From: Methanomassiliicoccaceae archaeon UBA421
Lineage (GTDB): Archaea > Thermoplasmatota > Thermoplasmata > Methanomassiliicoccales > Methanomethylophilaceae
Length of the DNA stretch: 64,000 bases
Assembly: GCA_002498365.1 (NCBI GenBank)
Contig: DAHB01000003.1
Coordinates: 212,430 to 276,429 of the forward strand
Reading direction: 5' to 3'
This document shows, in pieces, positions 25,223 through 33,727 of the stretch (the stretch's first letter is position 1; the number at the start of each line of letters is the position of its first letter). Both the position numbers and the translations under genes were made by a program. The notes beneath the pieces were generated by a model that was not told the DNA's origin, searched no databases, and was given only the letters and a program-made list of their open reading frames with translations.

Positions 25223-26461
25223 ATGTCGTCGCAGAAAAAGAAGATCCTGTTGATAGTCATGGACGGTCTCGGAGACCGCGGCAACGAAGAGCTGGACTGG
25301 CAGACGCCCCTCCAGGCCACCAAGACCCCGAATTTCGACTGGTTCGCGAAAAACGGCATGTCGGGCATCTGCGACACCATCGCACCCGGCATCAGGCCCG
25401 GAAGCGACACCGCCCACCTATCCATACTGGGCTACAACCCGCGCGAGGTCTACACCGGGAGGGGCCCCTTCGAGGCCGCAGGAATAGGGCTCATAAGCAA
25501 GAAGGGTGACATCGCATTCAGATGCAACTTCGCGACGGTGGACGAAAGTATGAACGTCATCGACCGCAGGGCCGGAAGAATCAAGGAGCCTGACACCTCC
25601 GAGCTGGTGAAATCCCTTGAAGGTCTGACGATCGACGGTGTGCAGGCCATCGTGAGAGAGGGAACCGAACACCGCGCGGCCCTGCTTCTCAGAGGACCGG
25701 GGCTTTCCCCCGAAGTGACGGACCCGGACCCCCACGACCTCGCCGAGGTGCTGGAATCCAAGCCGAAATGCTCCGGAGCGGTATTCACCGCAGGTGTGGT
25801 CAACAAATTCGTGAAGAAGAGCTATGAGGTCCTCAACGACCATCCGGTGAACAAGAGGCGCATTGCCGAGGGGCTGCCTCCGGCGAACGTGCTGCTTCCC
25901 AGAGGCGGCGGCTCCTTCCCCAACATCGAGCCGTTCCCGGAGGTCCACAACATGCGCTCCGCCTGCGTAGCGGGCGTCGGGATGATCAAGGGGATCTGCG
26001 GAGTGTGCGGCCTTGACGTCCTCGACCTTCCGGCCCGATGCACCGGAGGGACCGATTCCGACTTCACACTTAAAGCGAAATTCGCTTTGGAAACTCTGAA
26101 TAAATACGATTTCATCCTGATGAACTGCAAGGCCCCCGATGTTTGCGGACACGACGGAAACGCCAAGCTGAAATGCGAGATAGTTCAGAGGCTGGACGAC
26201 ATGGCCGGATATATCCGGGACAACTTCCCGAAAGACCTTGTCATCGTGTTCACCGCCGACCACAGCACCCCCTGCAGCCTCATGGACCACAGCGGGGACC
26301 CTGTGCCCATCACGATATACACTCCCGGCATGGTGATCGACTCGGCGACATCTTTCAGCGAGTCCGGGTGCGCATCCGGCTCCATTGGGCGCATAAGGGG
26401 ATTCGACATAGTTCCCATATGCAAGGACCTTGCGAACAGGACGGAGAAATACGGGGCCTGA
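25223..26461 (+). CDS. apgM: Archaeal 2,3-bisphosphoglycerate-independent phosphoglycerate mutase
   Basis: A 412-residue alkaline-phosphatase-superfamily enzyme interconverting 3- and 2-phosphoglycerate. The N-terminal metal site is LLIVMDGLGDRG, the phospho-serine region is RPGSDTAHLSILGY (near residue 60), and the late metal motifs CKAPDVCGHDGN and FTADHSTPC are present. ApgM is the typical archaeal glycolysis/gluconeogenesis enzyme. It starts four bases after the flavoprotein gene. Confidence 0.96.
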   Translation: MSSQKKKILLIVMDGLGDRGNEELDWQTPLQATKTPNFDWFAKNGMSGICDTIAPGIRPGSDTAHLSILGYNPREVYTGRGPFEAAGIGLISKKGDIAFRCNFATVDESMNVIDRRAGRIKEPDTSELVKSLEGLTIDGVQAIVREGTEHRAALLLRGPGLSPEVTDPDPHDLAEVLESKPKCSGAVFTAGVVNKFVKKSYEVLNDHPVNKRRIAEGLPPANVLLPRGGGSFPNIEPFPEVHNMRSACVAGVGMIKGICGVCGLDVLDLPARCTGGTDSDFTLKAKFALETLNKYDFILMNCKAPDVCGHDGNAKLKCEIVQRLDDMAGYIRDNFPKDLVIVFTADHSTPCSLMDHSGDPVPITIYTPGMVIDSATSFSESGCASGSIGRIRGFDIVPICKDLANRTEKYGA

Positions 26462-26899
26462 TCAGTAGACGGTCAGAACGTACACCGCCGAGAAGACATC
26501 CCCGGTTACGTTGATGGTGCACGACGATACCGGGATCCCGGTCCCGGATCCCAAAGTATATGACGTGCCGTCGTGCCGGACGCAGAGCGTATACGCGCCT
26601 TCCCTCATGAAATGGGAATCCAGTATTTCTGCAGCGGCCCGCCCGGCCCCGCAGTCCCTATAAAAATCGTAGACCAGCGCCTCGCACATTCTGACCGTCA
26701 CCGGACCGCACTCCTTGTCTATCTCCGCCTCGATATCGGTCTCGAGAAGCAACGGAAGTATGTCGTCGGCATCCTGTAAGTCTGCTTTTTCCGACGGCCC
26801 GGTCATAGATAACAATACAGAGAAGGCGATCGCCATCAGGAGGATGAAGAACATCGCGTCCACCATGGCGGTGAAACCTCTCCCGCCCTTCAGCGCCAA
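26462..26899 (-). CDS. Pilin-like / secreted-domain membrane protein
   Basis: A 145-residue protein with one N-terminal hydrophobic helix (MVDAMFFILLMAIAFSVLL) followed by an extracytoplasmic-looking domain with several cysteines. I do not recognise the family. Its position after another pilin-like protein and near a pilus-type ATPase suggests a minor pilin or pilus accessory. The TTG start at 26899 is supported by GGAGGT six bases upstream and overlaps the preceding gene by ten bases. Confidence 0.6.
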   Translation of the reverse strand: MALKGGRGFTAMVDAMFFILLMAIAFSVLLSMTGPSEKADLQDADDILPLLLETDIEAEIDKECGPVTVRMCEALVYDFYRDCGAGRAAAEILDSHFMREGAYTLCVRHDGTSYTLGSGTGIPVSSCTINVTGDVFSAVYVLTVY

Positions 26900-27309
26900 G
26901 TGGTGACCTCCAGGTTCACAAGCGCCGTGCCTCCGTCGTATTCAACAGAGCAGAGCTTTCTCTCCACGGACATTGCACCCTCTGCCGTCCCGGCCGAAAA
27001 ATAAAGCCTGCCCTCGAATCTGGGTCCCCCCGAGGGGCCGGGCGCGGATTCGCAACGGACCGATGCCCCCCTGACGCCCCCGATCTGGATCTGGAACCTG
27101 AGCTCTTCCCCGAGATCGCCTTCGATCCTGCCGTCGGATATGCTGATCCTGTCGGCAAGGGCATCGATGTCGACGCCTCTCGCGACATCCTCCTGACCGC
27201 CGGCATGTATCGCCACCGCTCCGATGAACGCCGTCAGCACCAGGGTGACCGCCATCGCCGCGGCCATGGCCTCCATGAAACCTATGTCTCCCTTCTTGTC
27301 CATCCTCAT
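26890..27309 (-). CDS. Pilin-like membrane protein
   Basis: A 139-residue protein with a short charged start (MRMDKKGDIGFMEAM) followed at once by a hydrophobic helix (AAAMAVTLVLTAFIGAVAI), the layout of archaeal type IV pilin-like and TadE-like proteins. The rest is predicted beta-rich and exposed. The KGDIGF before the helix resembles a class III prepilin cleavage region, but this is inference. Upstream partner of the pilin-like gene at 26462. Confidence 0.6.
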   Translation of the reverse strand: MRMDKKGDIGFMEAMAAAMAVTLVLTAFIGAVAIHAGGQEDVARGVDIDALADRISISDGRIEGDLGEELRFQIQIGGVRGASVRCESAPGPSGGPRFEGRLYFSAGTAEGAMSVERKLCSVEYDGGTALVNLEVTTWR

Positions 27310-27359
27310 ACGTAGGAGGTCGGCTCCGGACGGGAAATAGACTCCGAGGTACAGTTAGC

Positions 27360-29270
27360 TTAATTCACTCCGCGCTGATAATGGCCGTAGGTGACGGAGC
27401 CGCACATTTCGGAGATCTTCGGCTTCTTGGACGCGTCGCGTTTTGCGAAAGCCTCCGCAACGAGCTTGGCGAGCCGGGCCGGGCGCTTCCTCAGGTCGAT
27501 CCCGAAAGAGTCCACGCCCATCTTCTGAAGCTCGGGCAATTGTTCGAGAAGCATCAGGTCCGAAGAGTTGAGCATGTGGGACATCTCGTCGCCGTCTTTG
27601 TATATGGGGAACTGGAATCCCTTCTCGTCCTCGAGTATCCCGTTTCCCATGGCGGGGTCCCGGGTCACCATAAGCTCCTGTCTGCCGAAGACCATTACTT
27701 CCACCAGGCCGCTGTAGTACTCCGTGATGTTGCGGACCTCGTTCTTGGACAGCTCCATCGAAAGCGTGGTCTGGTTGACGGTCAGGGGATAGTACGAGTT
27801 GAAAAAGTTCATGTGGGTGCTTCCGTAGATATGGGGAGCATTCCTGTTCGCATGAAGCTGTCCCACTGTGTTAACCATCACGCTCGAGTTTCCGGGGACG
27901 GTGTCTTCGGGGTCGAACCTCGGGAGCAGGGCAACAAGTTCGATCTTTCCCGTATCGCAGATGTCTACGGCCTCTCCGATGCTGTCGCCTAATTCAAAAT
28001 ATACCCTGTCGGCGTAGTCTGCAACGGCTTCCAGATTTCTTATGGAGTTCACGTAGAACGACATCTCGGGCCTCACATCCTTCCTGTGGACCCTTTCCCT
28101 TATTGGCTTCCGCTTGGGGTCGACGCGCCTGGTCGTTCCCGACAGCACGGGGACCTGCCCGATGCTGTTCTTCACCTCGTCTATCCGGGGGTCGTAGGTC
28201 CTGTAGATCTGGTACTTTCCGTTGGGAATCTTGAAGGGCACGGTCACCTTCTTGGTCTCGCTTACCTTGAAACCGCCTATCTTCTCATCACCCTTGAATA
28301 TCGAGATTCCGTCCTTCGGGTTGAGGACCTCGCTCAGGTCGGACTGTAGGAAGGAGCGATCGGTTATGTTCGCGCTCCCCAGGAGGTAACCTCTGTTGTC
28401 CGGGTACAGCGATTGCACCGGCGAAACGACGCCCCCGAAATATCCGTCGCATATCCCGCGGTTGAATATCGTATGCAGGAGGCCCGCGGTGGGCGCTATG
28501 GTCTTGTTGTCCTCGCCCTTCTCTTTCATGGAGTAGACTTTTGACGCAAGGTACGCGTATGCAGGACTTCTCATCCTCCCCTCGATCTTCGCCGATGTTA
28601 CGCCTATCTCCTTCAGCATGGGAATGTAATCCAGCCCGTAGATGTCCGCGCAGCTCATCACGTACTCGTCCCTGGAACCCAGCTTGTATTTCTTTCTGCA
28701 GGGCTGGGCGCACTGTCCCCGGTTGCCGCTCCTTCCGCCTATTAGGCTGGAAAAAAGACATCCGCCGGACATGCAGTAGCAAAGGGCGCCCTGGACGAAG
28801 ACCTCTGTCTCCACCGGCGAGTCCTCGACGATCGTTTTTATCTCCTTGAACGTGAGCTCTCTCGCAAGTATCGCCCGGTCGATCCCGTTTGCGGCGCACC
28901 ATTCGAGCCCCGCCTTTGAGTGTATCCCCATCTGTGTCGAGGCGTGCTTGGTTATGTCGATCTTGCCGATCTGCCTCAAAAGGCCCAGGTCCTGGACCAG
29001 CACGGCGTCGGCTCCGATATCGGAAAGGAATCTTACGAAGGAGACGGCATCGTCCATCTCCGAGTCCTTGATCAGTGTGTTGACGGTCACGTAGGCTTTC
29101 ACGCCGCGGTCGTGGGCATACGCGACCGCCCCCTCTACCTGCTGATCGGAGAAATTATCCGAAAATGCCCTGGCCCCGTATGATTTGCCACCAAGGTATA
29201 TTGCGTTGCATCCGCCTTTGATCGCGGCGACCAGGCCTTCGGGGGAACCTGCGGGAGCCAATATTTCCAT
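27360..29270 (-). CDS. U32-family peptidase / RNA hydroxylase-like protein
   Basis: A 636-residue U32 protein. It begins MEILAPAGSPEGLVAAIKGG and has the family signature region EVFVQGALCYCMSGGCLFSS with RSGNRGQCAQPCRKKY (near residues 165-195), which supplies the conserved cysteines. Several U32 members act in tRNA or rRNA hydroxylation (TrhP, RlhA) rather than proteolysis. The long C-terminal half is usual for the larger U32 proteins. ATG 29270 is preferred to a TTG 21 bases upstream. Confidence 0.88.
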   Translation of the reverse strand: MEILAPAGSPEGLVAAIKGGCNAIYLGGKSYGARAFSDNFSDQQVEGAVAYAHDRGVKAYVTVNTLIKDSEMDDAVSFVRFLSDIGADAVLVQDLGLLRQIGKIDITKHASTQMGIHSKAGLEWCAANGIDRAILARELTFKEIKTIVEDSPVETEVFVQGALCYCMSGGCLFSSLIGGRSGNRGQCAQPCRKKYKLGSRDEYVMSCADIYGLDYIPMLKEIGVTSAKIEGRMRSPAYAYLASKVYSMKEKGEDNKTIAPTAGLLHTIFNRGICDGYFGGVVSPVQSLYPDNRGYLLGSANITDRSFLQSDLSEVLNPKDGISIFKGDEKIGGFKVSETKKVTVPFKIPNGKYQIYRTYDPRIDEVKNSIGQVPVLSGTTRRVDPKRKPIRERVHRKDVRPEMSFYVNSIRNLEAVADYADRVYFELGDSIGEAVDICDTGKIELVALLPRFDPEDTVPGNSSVMVNTVGQLHANRNAPHIYGSTHMNFFNSYYPLTVNQTTLSMELSKNEVRNITEYYSGLVEVMVFGRQELMVTRDPAMGNGILEDEKGFQFPIYKDGDEMSHMLNSSDLMLLEQLPELQKMGVDSFGIDLRKRPARLAKLVAEAFAKRDASKKPKISEMCGSVTYGHYQRGVN

Positions 29271-29367
29271 GGTGGACGCTAGGCGGGCCAATCCTTTATA
29301 ACTTATGCCTCGGACTTCCGCATAAGGCTAACTGTAATTTCCGGTTTTAATACCCCGGCCGACCGGT

Positions 29368-29898
29368 ATGACAGACATGTATTCCGGAGCAAAGAAGAAA
29401 GGAAACAGAAAAAACGGTGCGGCCGGCTCGGAGATCGAAGGCGATGTTCTGAGCATCGACTGCAGGGACTGCGGAAAGATACCCGATCCGGGAAGCGCAG
29501 AATGCATAAGATGCATCGTCTCCCGGATATCGGAGAACGGATGCGCCGTAAGGATCAGGCTAAGAACGGGGAGGGATACAGAGATATCCGGGCCTGCGGC
29601 AGAGGTCCTATGCGAGCTTTCCTTCATCGACAGGTCCGCCTCTTCAGTTGGAGTCAGGAAAATGCGCAGATGCGGGTCCTGCCGTTATTCTTGCGACAGG
29701 GTCGTCGGCATAGCGTGGGGCGCCTTCCCTTCGCCCGATTTCGCGGGCGCACGTGGGAAGCTGATGTCCTTCAGGCCCTCGAACAGCGTATGCGAGGTAT
29801 GCGTTCAGAAAACCTACAGGGCGCTGGACCAGGCCGAGCTCTCCATATCCGAGGTCTCGAAAAGGGTTTCGGCGATGGCCGACGGCAAGGGGGCCTGA
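29368..29898 (+). CDS. Cysteine-rich protein of pilus-type locus
   Basis: A 176-residue soluble protein with at least four cysteine pairs: CRDCGKIPDPGSAECIRC near residue 32, CGSCRYSC near 102 and CEVCVQKTY near 142. These probably bind zinc or iron-sulfur. I do not recognise a named family. It abuts the secretion ATPase gene with no gap (TGA then ATG), so it likely works with the pilus machinery. A GTTTTAATACC box about 20 bp upstream suggests a leaderless transcript. Confidence 0.65.
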   Translation: MTDMYSGAKKKGNRKNGAAGSEIEGDVLSIDCRDCGKIPDPGSAECIRCIVSRISENGCAVRIRLRTGRDTEISGPAAEVLCELSFIDRSASSVGVRKMRRCGSCRYSCDRVVGIAWGAFPSPDFAGARGKLMSFRPSNSVCEVCVQKTYRALDQAELSISEVSKRVSAMADGKGA

Positions 29899-31683
29899 AT
29901 GATGCCGAGGATAAGAACGGAAGATAGGGGGGAGGGCTCAGACGGGCAGGGACCGTCATACGCCCCGGAGACCCTTAACGAATGCCCGGACCTGCCGGTC
30001 AACAGATACGGGGCGCCGGCGAGGCTGGAATCCGACACGACGGGATTCGTCTCCGATTTCGGCAGGATCGCATTGTCCAACACGAGGACAAAGCCCACAT
30101 ACGCTGACTGCTGGCTCATCGGCTCTGCAGACGAACTCGACCTGATCTCGGAATACCGGCTCCCCGGGGCGAGAGTGACAATAGGCACGTCCTCCGACGG
30201 GGAGACGGAATACAACCTATCCCCGGACGAGTACACTTCCGCGGACTCGGTGAACGCATTGGTGTCCGATGTCATCGATTGCGTCCGAAGCTCCTACAGA
30301 GAGAAGGGAGGGAGGATGGACAGGCAGAGCGTCCTCAGCGAGGCGCGCGGAAGGATAATGGACCGTTCGGACACCATCGAAGCCGTCTACGGAAGCAACA
30401 GCATAGACATAGGCAAGGTCATCGACAACCTTTGCGAGACCGTCCACAGATACACCGTGGGGCTAGGGATCTTCGACATCCTGCTCTCCGACCCCAGGCT
30501 GGAGGACATATACATCGATGCTCCCTGCGACAAGAACCGCATCCATGTGACGATGAACGGAGCGTCCGGGATCAATTCCAATCTAAGGTGCAGGACCAAC
30601 CTCATGGTGGACCGCAAGGAGATCATGAACCTGATAAACGTGCTCAAAAGGGACAGCGGCCTTCAGTTCTCGGAGTCGGAACCGGTCCTGGAGACCGACA
30701 TGAAAGGCCGCGACGCAAGGGCAACGGTCATCGGTTATCCTATGAGCCCGAACGGAGAAGCGGTCTCGATAAGGAAGCATTCGACCAGGCCTTGGACCCT
30801 CACCAGGCTGATAGCCAACGGAACGCTGGACCACGAGACGGCCGGCCTCCTTTCATTCCTGGTGGACAACCGCTGCACGTTCCTTGTATGCGGGGCGAGA
30901 GGCGCCGGCAAGAGCTCGCTGCTGACAGCGCTCATGTTCGAATTCCCCGTCTCCCAGAGGATACTGACCATCGAGGACACCATGGAACTCCCGGGCGATA
31001 AAATGAGAAGAATGGGTTACAAGGTGCAGTCGATGCTGATCAACGACAAGATCGAGGGCGACAGCCTTTCCCGCGCCGACGAAGCCCTGAGGGTGTCGCT
31101 CAGGATGGGCGAGTCCGCCATCGTGCTCGGAGAGGTCAGGGGAGAGGAGGCGAAGACCCTTTATCAGAGCATGAGGGCGGGACGTGCCGGAAGCTCGATC
31201 ATGGGGACGATACACGGGGATTCCGCCAGGTCCGTCTACGAACGGGTGGTCCATGACATGGGGATCGCTCCGGAAGCATTCATGGCCACGGACTTGCTTT
31301 TGACACTGGGTTCGGTGAGGGACAGGAGATCGGGGGACCAGAGGAGGACCCTGGGCGAGATGGTGGCGACCGGCGGACGGCCGGGGGAGTTCGTCGACAT
31401 ATCCGACGCGGAAGGGCTTTTCTCTTCGCCCGTCATGAGAAGGATCTCCTCTTCCTGCGGGATGGATAGGAACGATATCCTGAACGAGATACGCTCCAGG
31501 TCCGGGATAAGAAAGATGCTGGCGGATGCCGGGGCCCGCGACGGAAGGTTCCTTGGCCCCGAATGGATAAACACTGCGAACGACCATGTGTCCAGGAACT
31601 CCGGCAAAAATCCGAGGATACTCATAAGCTCCTTCGAAGCAAAGGTCCGCAGGGCAGAGGGGGCTGGACAGGTTGAAGAATGA
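29899..31683 (+). CDS. Type II/IV secretion system (pilus) ATPase
   Basis: A 594-residue GspE/VirB11-family ATPase. An N-terminal domain is followed by LSDPRLEDIYIDAPCDKNR and the ATPase core: Walker A GARGAGKSSLLTAL (near residue 332), Asp box TIEDTMELPG, Walker B region ESAIVLGEVRGEEA and His box MGTIHGDSAR. This enzyme powers assembly of archaeal pili or related filaments at the inner face of the membrane. The gene is followed by a TadC-like membrane platform protein with an 11-base overlap. Confidence 0.93.
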   Translation: MMPRIRTEDRGEGSDGQGPSYAPETLNECPDLPVNRYGAPARLESDTTGFVSDFGRIALSNTRTKPTYADCWLIGSADELDLISEYRLPGARVTIGTSSDGETEYNLSPDEYTSADSVNALVSDVIDCVRSSYREKGGRMDRQSVLSEARGRIMDRSDTIEAVYGSNSIDIGKVIDNLCETVHRYTVGLGIFDILLSDPRLEDIYIDAPCDKNRIHVTMNGASGINSNLRCRTNLMVDRKEIMNLINVLKRDSGLQFSESEPVLETDMKGRDARATVIGYPMSPNGEAVSIRKHSTRPWTLTRLIANGTLDHETAGLLSFLVDNRCTFLVCGARGAGKSSLLTALMFEFPVSQRILTIEDTMELPGDKMRRMGYKVQSMLINDKIEGDSLSRADEALRVSLRMGESAIVLGEVRGEEAKTLYQSMRAGRAGSSIMGTIHGDSARSVYERVVHDMGIAPEAFMATDLLLTLGSVRDRRSGDQRRTLGEMVATGGRPGEFVDISDAEGLFSSPVMRRISSSCGMDRNDILNEIRSRSGIRKMLADAGARDGRFLGPEWINTANDHVSRNSGKNPRILISSFEAKVRRAEGAGQVEE

Positions 31684-33067
31684 AAAGAAGGATTACAAAC
31701 GGCTTATCGGCGAGGGTCCGACCGCAGTCGGCATGATGTCCGTCGTCATCGAATCCGGAGGGTCGCTGGATTCGGCGGTCAGGGAGGTGGCTTCCAAAGG
31801 TCCAGGGAACGCCGGGAAAGCGTTCTCCGCGATCGTGCATGACGCCGACGTCAGGGGAAGCCCTGACATAAGGTCCGGACTGAGGTCCCTGACGTCCGTT
31901 CTCCCGAAAGAGCTGGCGTTCTTCAGGCGTTCGGTCCACATGCTGATGGCAGCATCGGAGATGGCTTCGGGCCCCGAAAAAACAAGGATCCTGAAAGATG
32001 CCACCGACACATCCATAAACGGCCTGAGGGAGACGGGCGAGGCCTACGGCTCTTCTCTTTCGAACCCTTGCATGGCCATATTCGGCCTGGGCATCATGGT
32101 CCCCATGATCCTTATGTCGATACTCCCGATACTTCAGATGGGCGGGATGTTCAGCGAGTCGATGGGGTTGGGTCCGGTAGTCGTGACGACCCTGGTGATC
32201 GTACCGGCATGCGTCCTCTGCGTCACCCTTTCGATCAGAAAGAAGGACCCTTTTGCGACGGGGAGGGGAGACAGGGAATGGAGGTCCCTTTCACCGTTGA
32301 TATCCTCCGTGCCGCTGGCACTTATCGGCTGGAATTTCACGGGGGACATCGTGCAGACCTTTGTTTTTTCGGCGGCCCCCGCATGCGCGCTGACCTTCGC
32401 CGTGCTTCACCCGTCTCAAAAAAGGGAGAGGGACCGCGCCGATAAAGAACGATTTCTGAAAGATTCGGTATTTGAACTGGGCAACCGCCTGATATCGGGC
32501 GAGAACTTCGAGAACGCGGCGGCGGGAGCCTTGGACACAAGGAAGGAGACCTCGCCCATCGCCGACCTGTTCAGAAAAGAGGCGGTCCTCTGCAGGGGGG
32601 ACGTCCGTTCGGCGATAATGTCGGCCATTGGCGGAACATCCCGGGTGGCGTCAGACGCATACTGCGAGGTTTACGACGCATCGCGGAGGGACGTCGGGGA
32701 AGCAGGAAGGCTCGCCATATCCATCGGAAGGCAGATGCAGGACCAGGAGGCGGTGAACAAGGGCATATCGAACAAGCTGAAAAGCGTCTTTGACATGATG
32801 ACCGCCACCGCGGCCGTGTTCGCGCCCATGGTCCTGGGGCTGTCGGTCGCGATGCTGAAGCCCCTTTCCGAGATATCGGATGCGGCGGACCTTACCGGGA
32901 CGTCGGCGGTCATCGCAGTATACCTGGCGGAACTATGCGCTCTGATGGCCTTCCTGACCGCGGCGCACAAGGGAGGATGTGGCGTCAGCAACATGGTCTA
33001 CAGGTTCTCCATGATGCTTCCCCTGTCGATGGCCGTCTTATATGCGTGCATGTCGTTCTCCCTCTAA
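31673..33067 (+). CDS. TadC/GspF-like pilus platform membrane protein
   Basis: A 464-residue protein with two T2SSF-like halves. Each has a helical cytoplasmic region (for example GPTAVGMMSVVIESGGSLD and RLISGENFENAAAGAL) followed by hydrophobic helices (about residues 130-185, 215-245 and 370-460). This is the platform partner of the pilus ATPase. The TTG start at 31673 lies inside the end of the ATPase gene, so the two are translationally coupled. Confidence 0.88.
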   Translation: MKNEKKDYKRLIGEGPTAVGMMSVVIESGGSLDSAVREVASKGPGNAGKAFSAIVHDADVRGSPDIRSGLRSLTSVLPKELAFFRRSVHMLMAASEMASGPEKTRILKDATDTSINGLRETGEAYGSSLSNPCMAIFGLGIMVPMILMSILPILQMGGMFSESMGLGPVVVTTLVIVPACVLCVTLSIRKKDPFATGRGDREWRSLSPLISSVPLALIGWNFTGDIVQTFVFSAAPACALTFAVLHPSQKRERDRADKERFLKDSVFELGNRLISGENFENAAAGALDTRKETSPIADLFRKEAVLCRGDVRSAIMSAIGGTSRVASDAYCEVYDASRRDVGEAGRLAISIGRQMQDQEAVNKGISNKLKSVFDMMTATAAVFAPMVLGLSVAMLKPLSEISDAADLTGTSAVIAVYLAELCALMAFLTAAHKGGCGVSNMVYRFSMMLPLSMAVLYACMSFSL

Positions 33068-33109
33068 ACCATTTAAGCATTTTTTATATCGAACGGCCAT
33101 CCGGTGCCT

Positions 33110-33616
33110 ATGAGGGCGGGCACTCCGGGAATTTTGATCGCGGCGTTTCTATTTACTGTCCTGGCACTTATCGCCGCCGTACCTATGGCATACCCCGCGG
33201 GGACTTTCGTGTCCCTTGACGGCACAACGGGCGTCATGGACCACGGCTGGAGCGCCGGACAGTTCATATATGCCTTGGGGGACATGTTCTGCCACCAGCA
33301 GACGGAAAGGAGCTTCATGGTCAACGGTTCTCAGACCGCGTTCTGCGCCAGGGACATCGGCCTTATCGCGGGATGCGCGTCAGGGCTCCTCCTCACATAC
33401 GGTCATGCCGGTAAGCGTCCGTTCACCGAACGGAAGACCATGTACGCCGGATCCATACTGATATCCGTGATGGCGGCCGAATGGGCCGCAGGTGCAGTCC
33501 TCGGTTACGACTGGGACATTCTAAGGTTCGCCGCTGGCATCATCGGGGGGGCGGGCATCGCAATGGTGATACAGAACATCGCGTCGGAGCCGTGGAAGGG
33601 TGAGGGAGAGAGCTGA
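33110..33616 (+). CDS. DUF2085 membrane protein
   Basis: About 168 residues with four hydrophobic segments. The family markers GDMFCHQQTERSF and AFCARDIGLIAGC are clear, placing it in DUF2085, a small membrane family of unknown role. A TATA-like TTTTTTATATCG near 33080 lies about 25 bp ahead of the start; a GTG six bases upstream of the chosen ATG is also possible. Confidence 0.85.
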   Translation: MRAGTPGILIAAFLFTVLALIAAVPMAYPAGTFVSLDGTTGVMDHGWSAGQFIYALGDMFCHQQTERSFMVNGSQTAFCARDIGLIAGCASGLLLTYGHAGKRPFTERKTMYAGSILISVMAAEWAAGAVLGYDWDILRFAAGIIGGAGIAMVIQNIASEPWKGEGES

Positions 33617-33727
33617 GGCTCAACGCGGGCCTGTCTGAATTCTCGATTTGAGGAGCACGTTTCAATACAGTGCGGCTAAGAACAGGTCTTATCGCTTCTC
33701 CCTCGCTGGAATATCGTCTTCGCAGTA

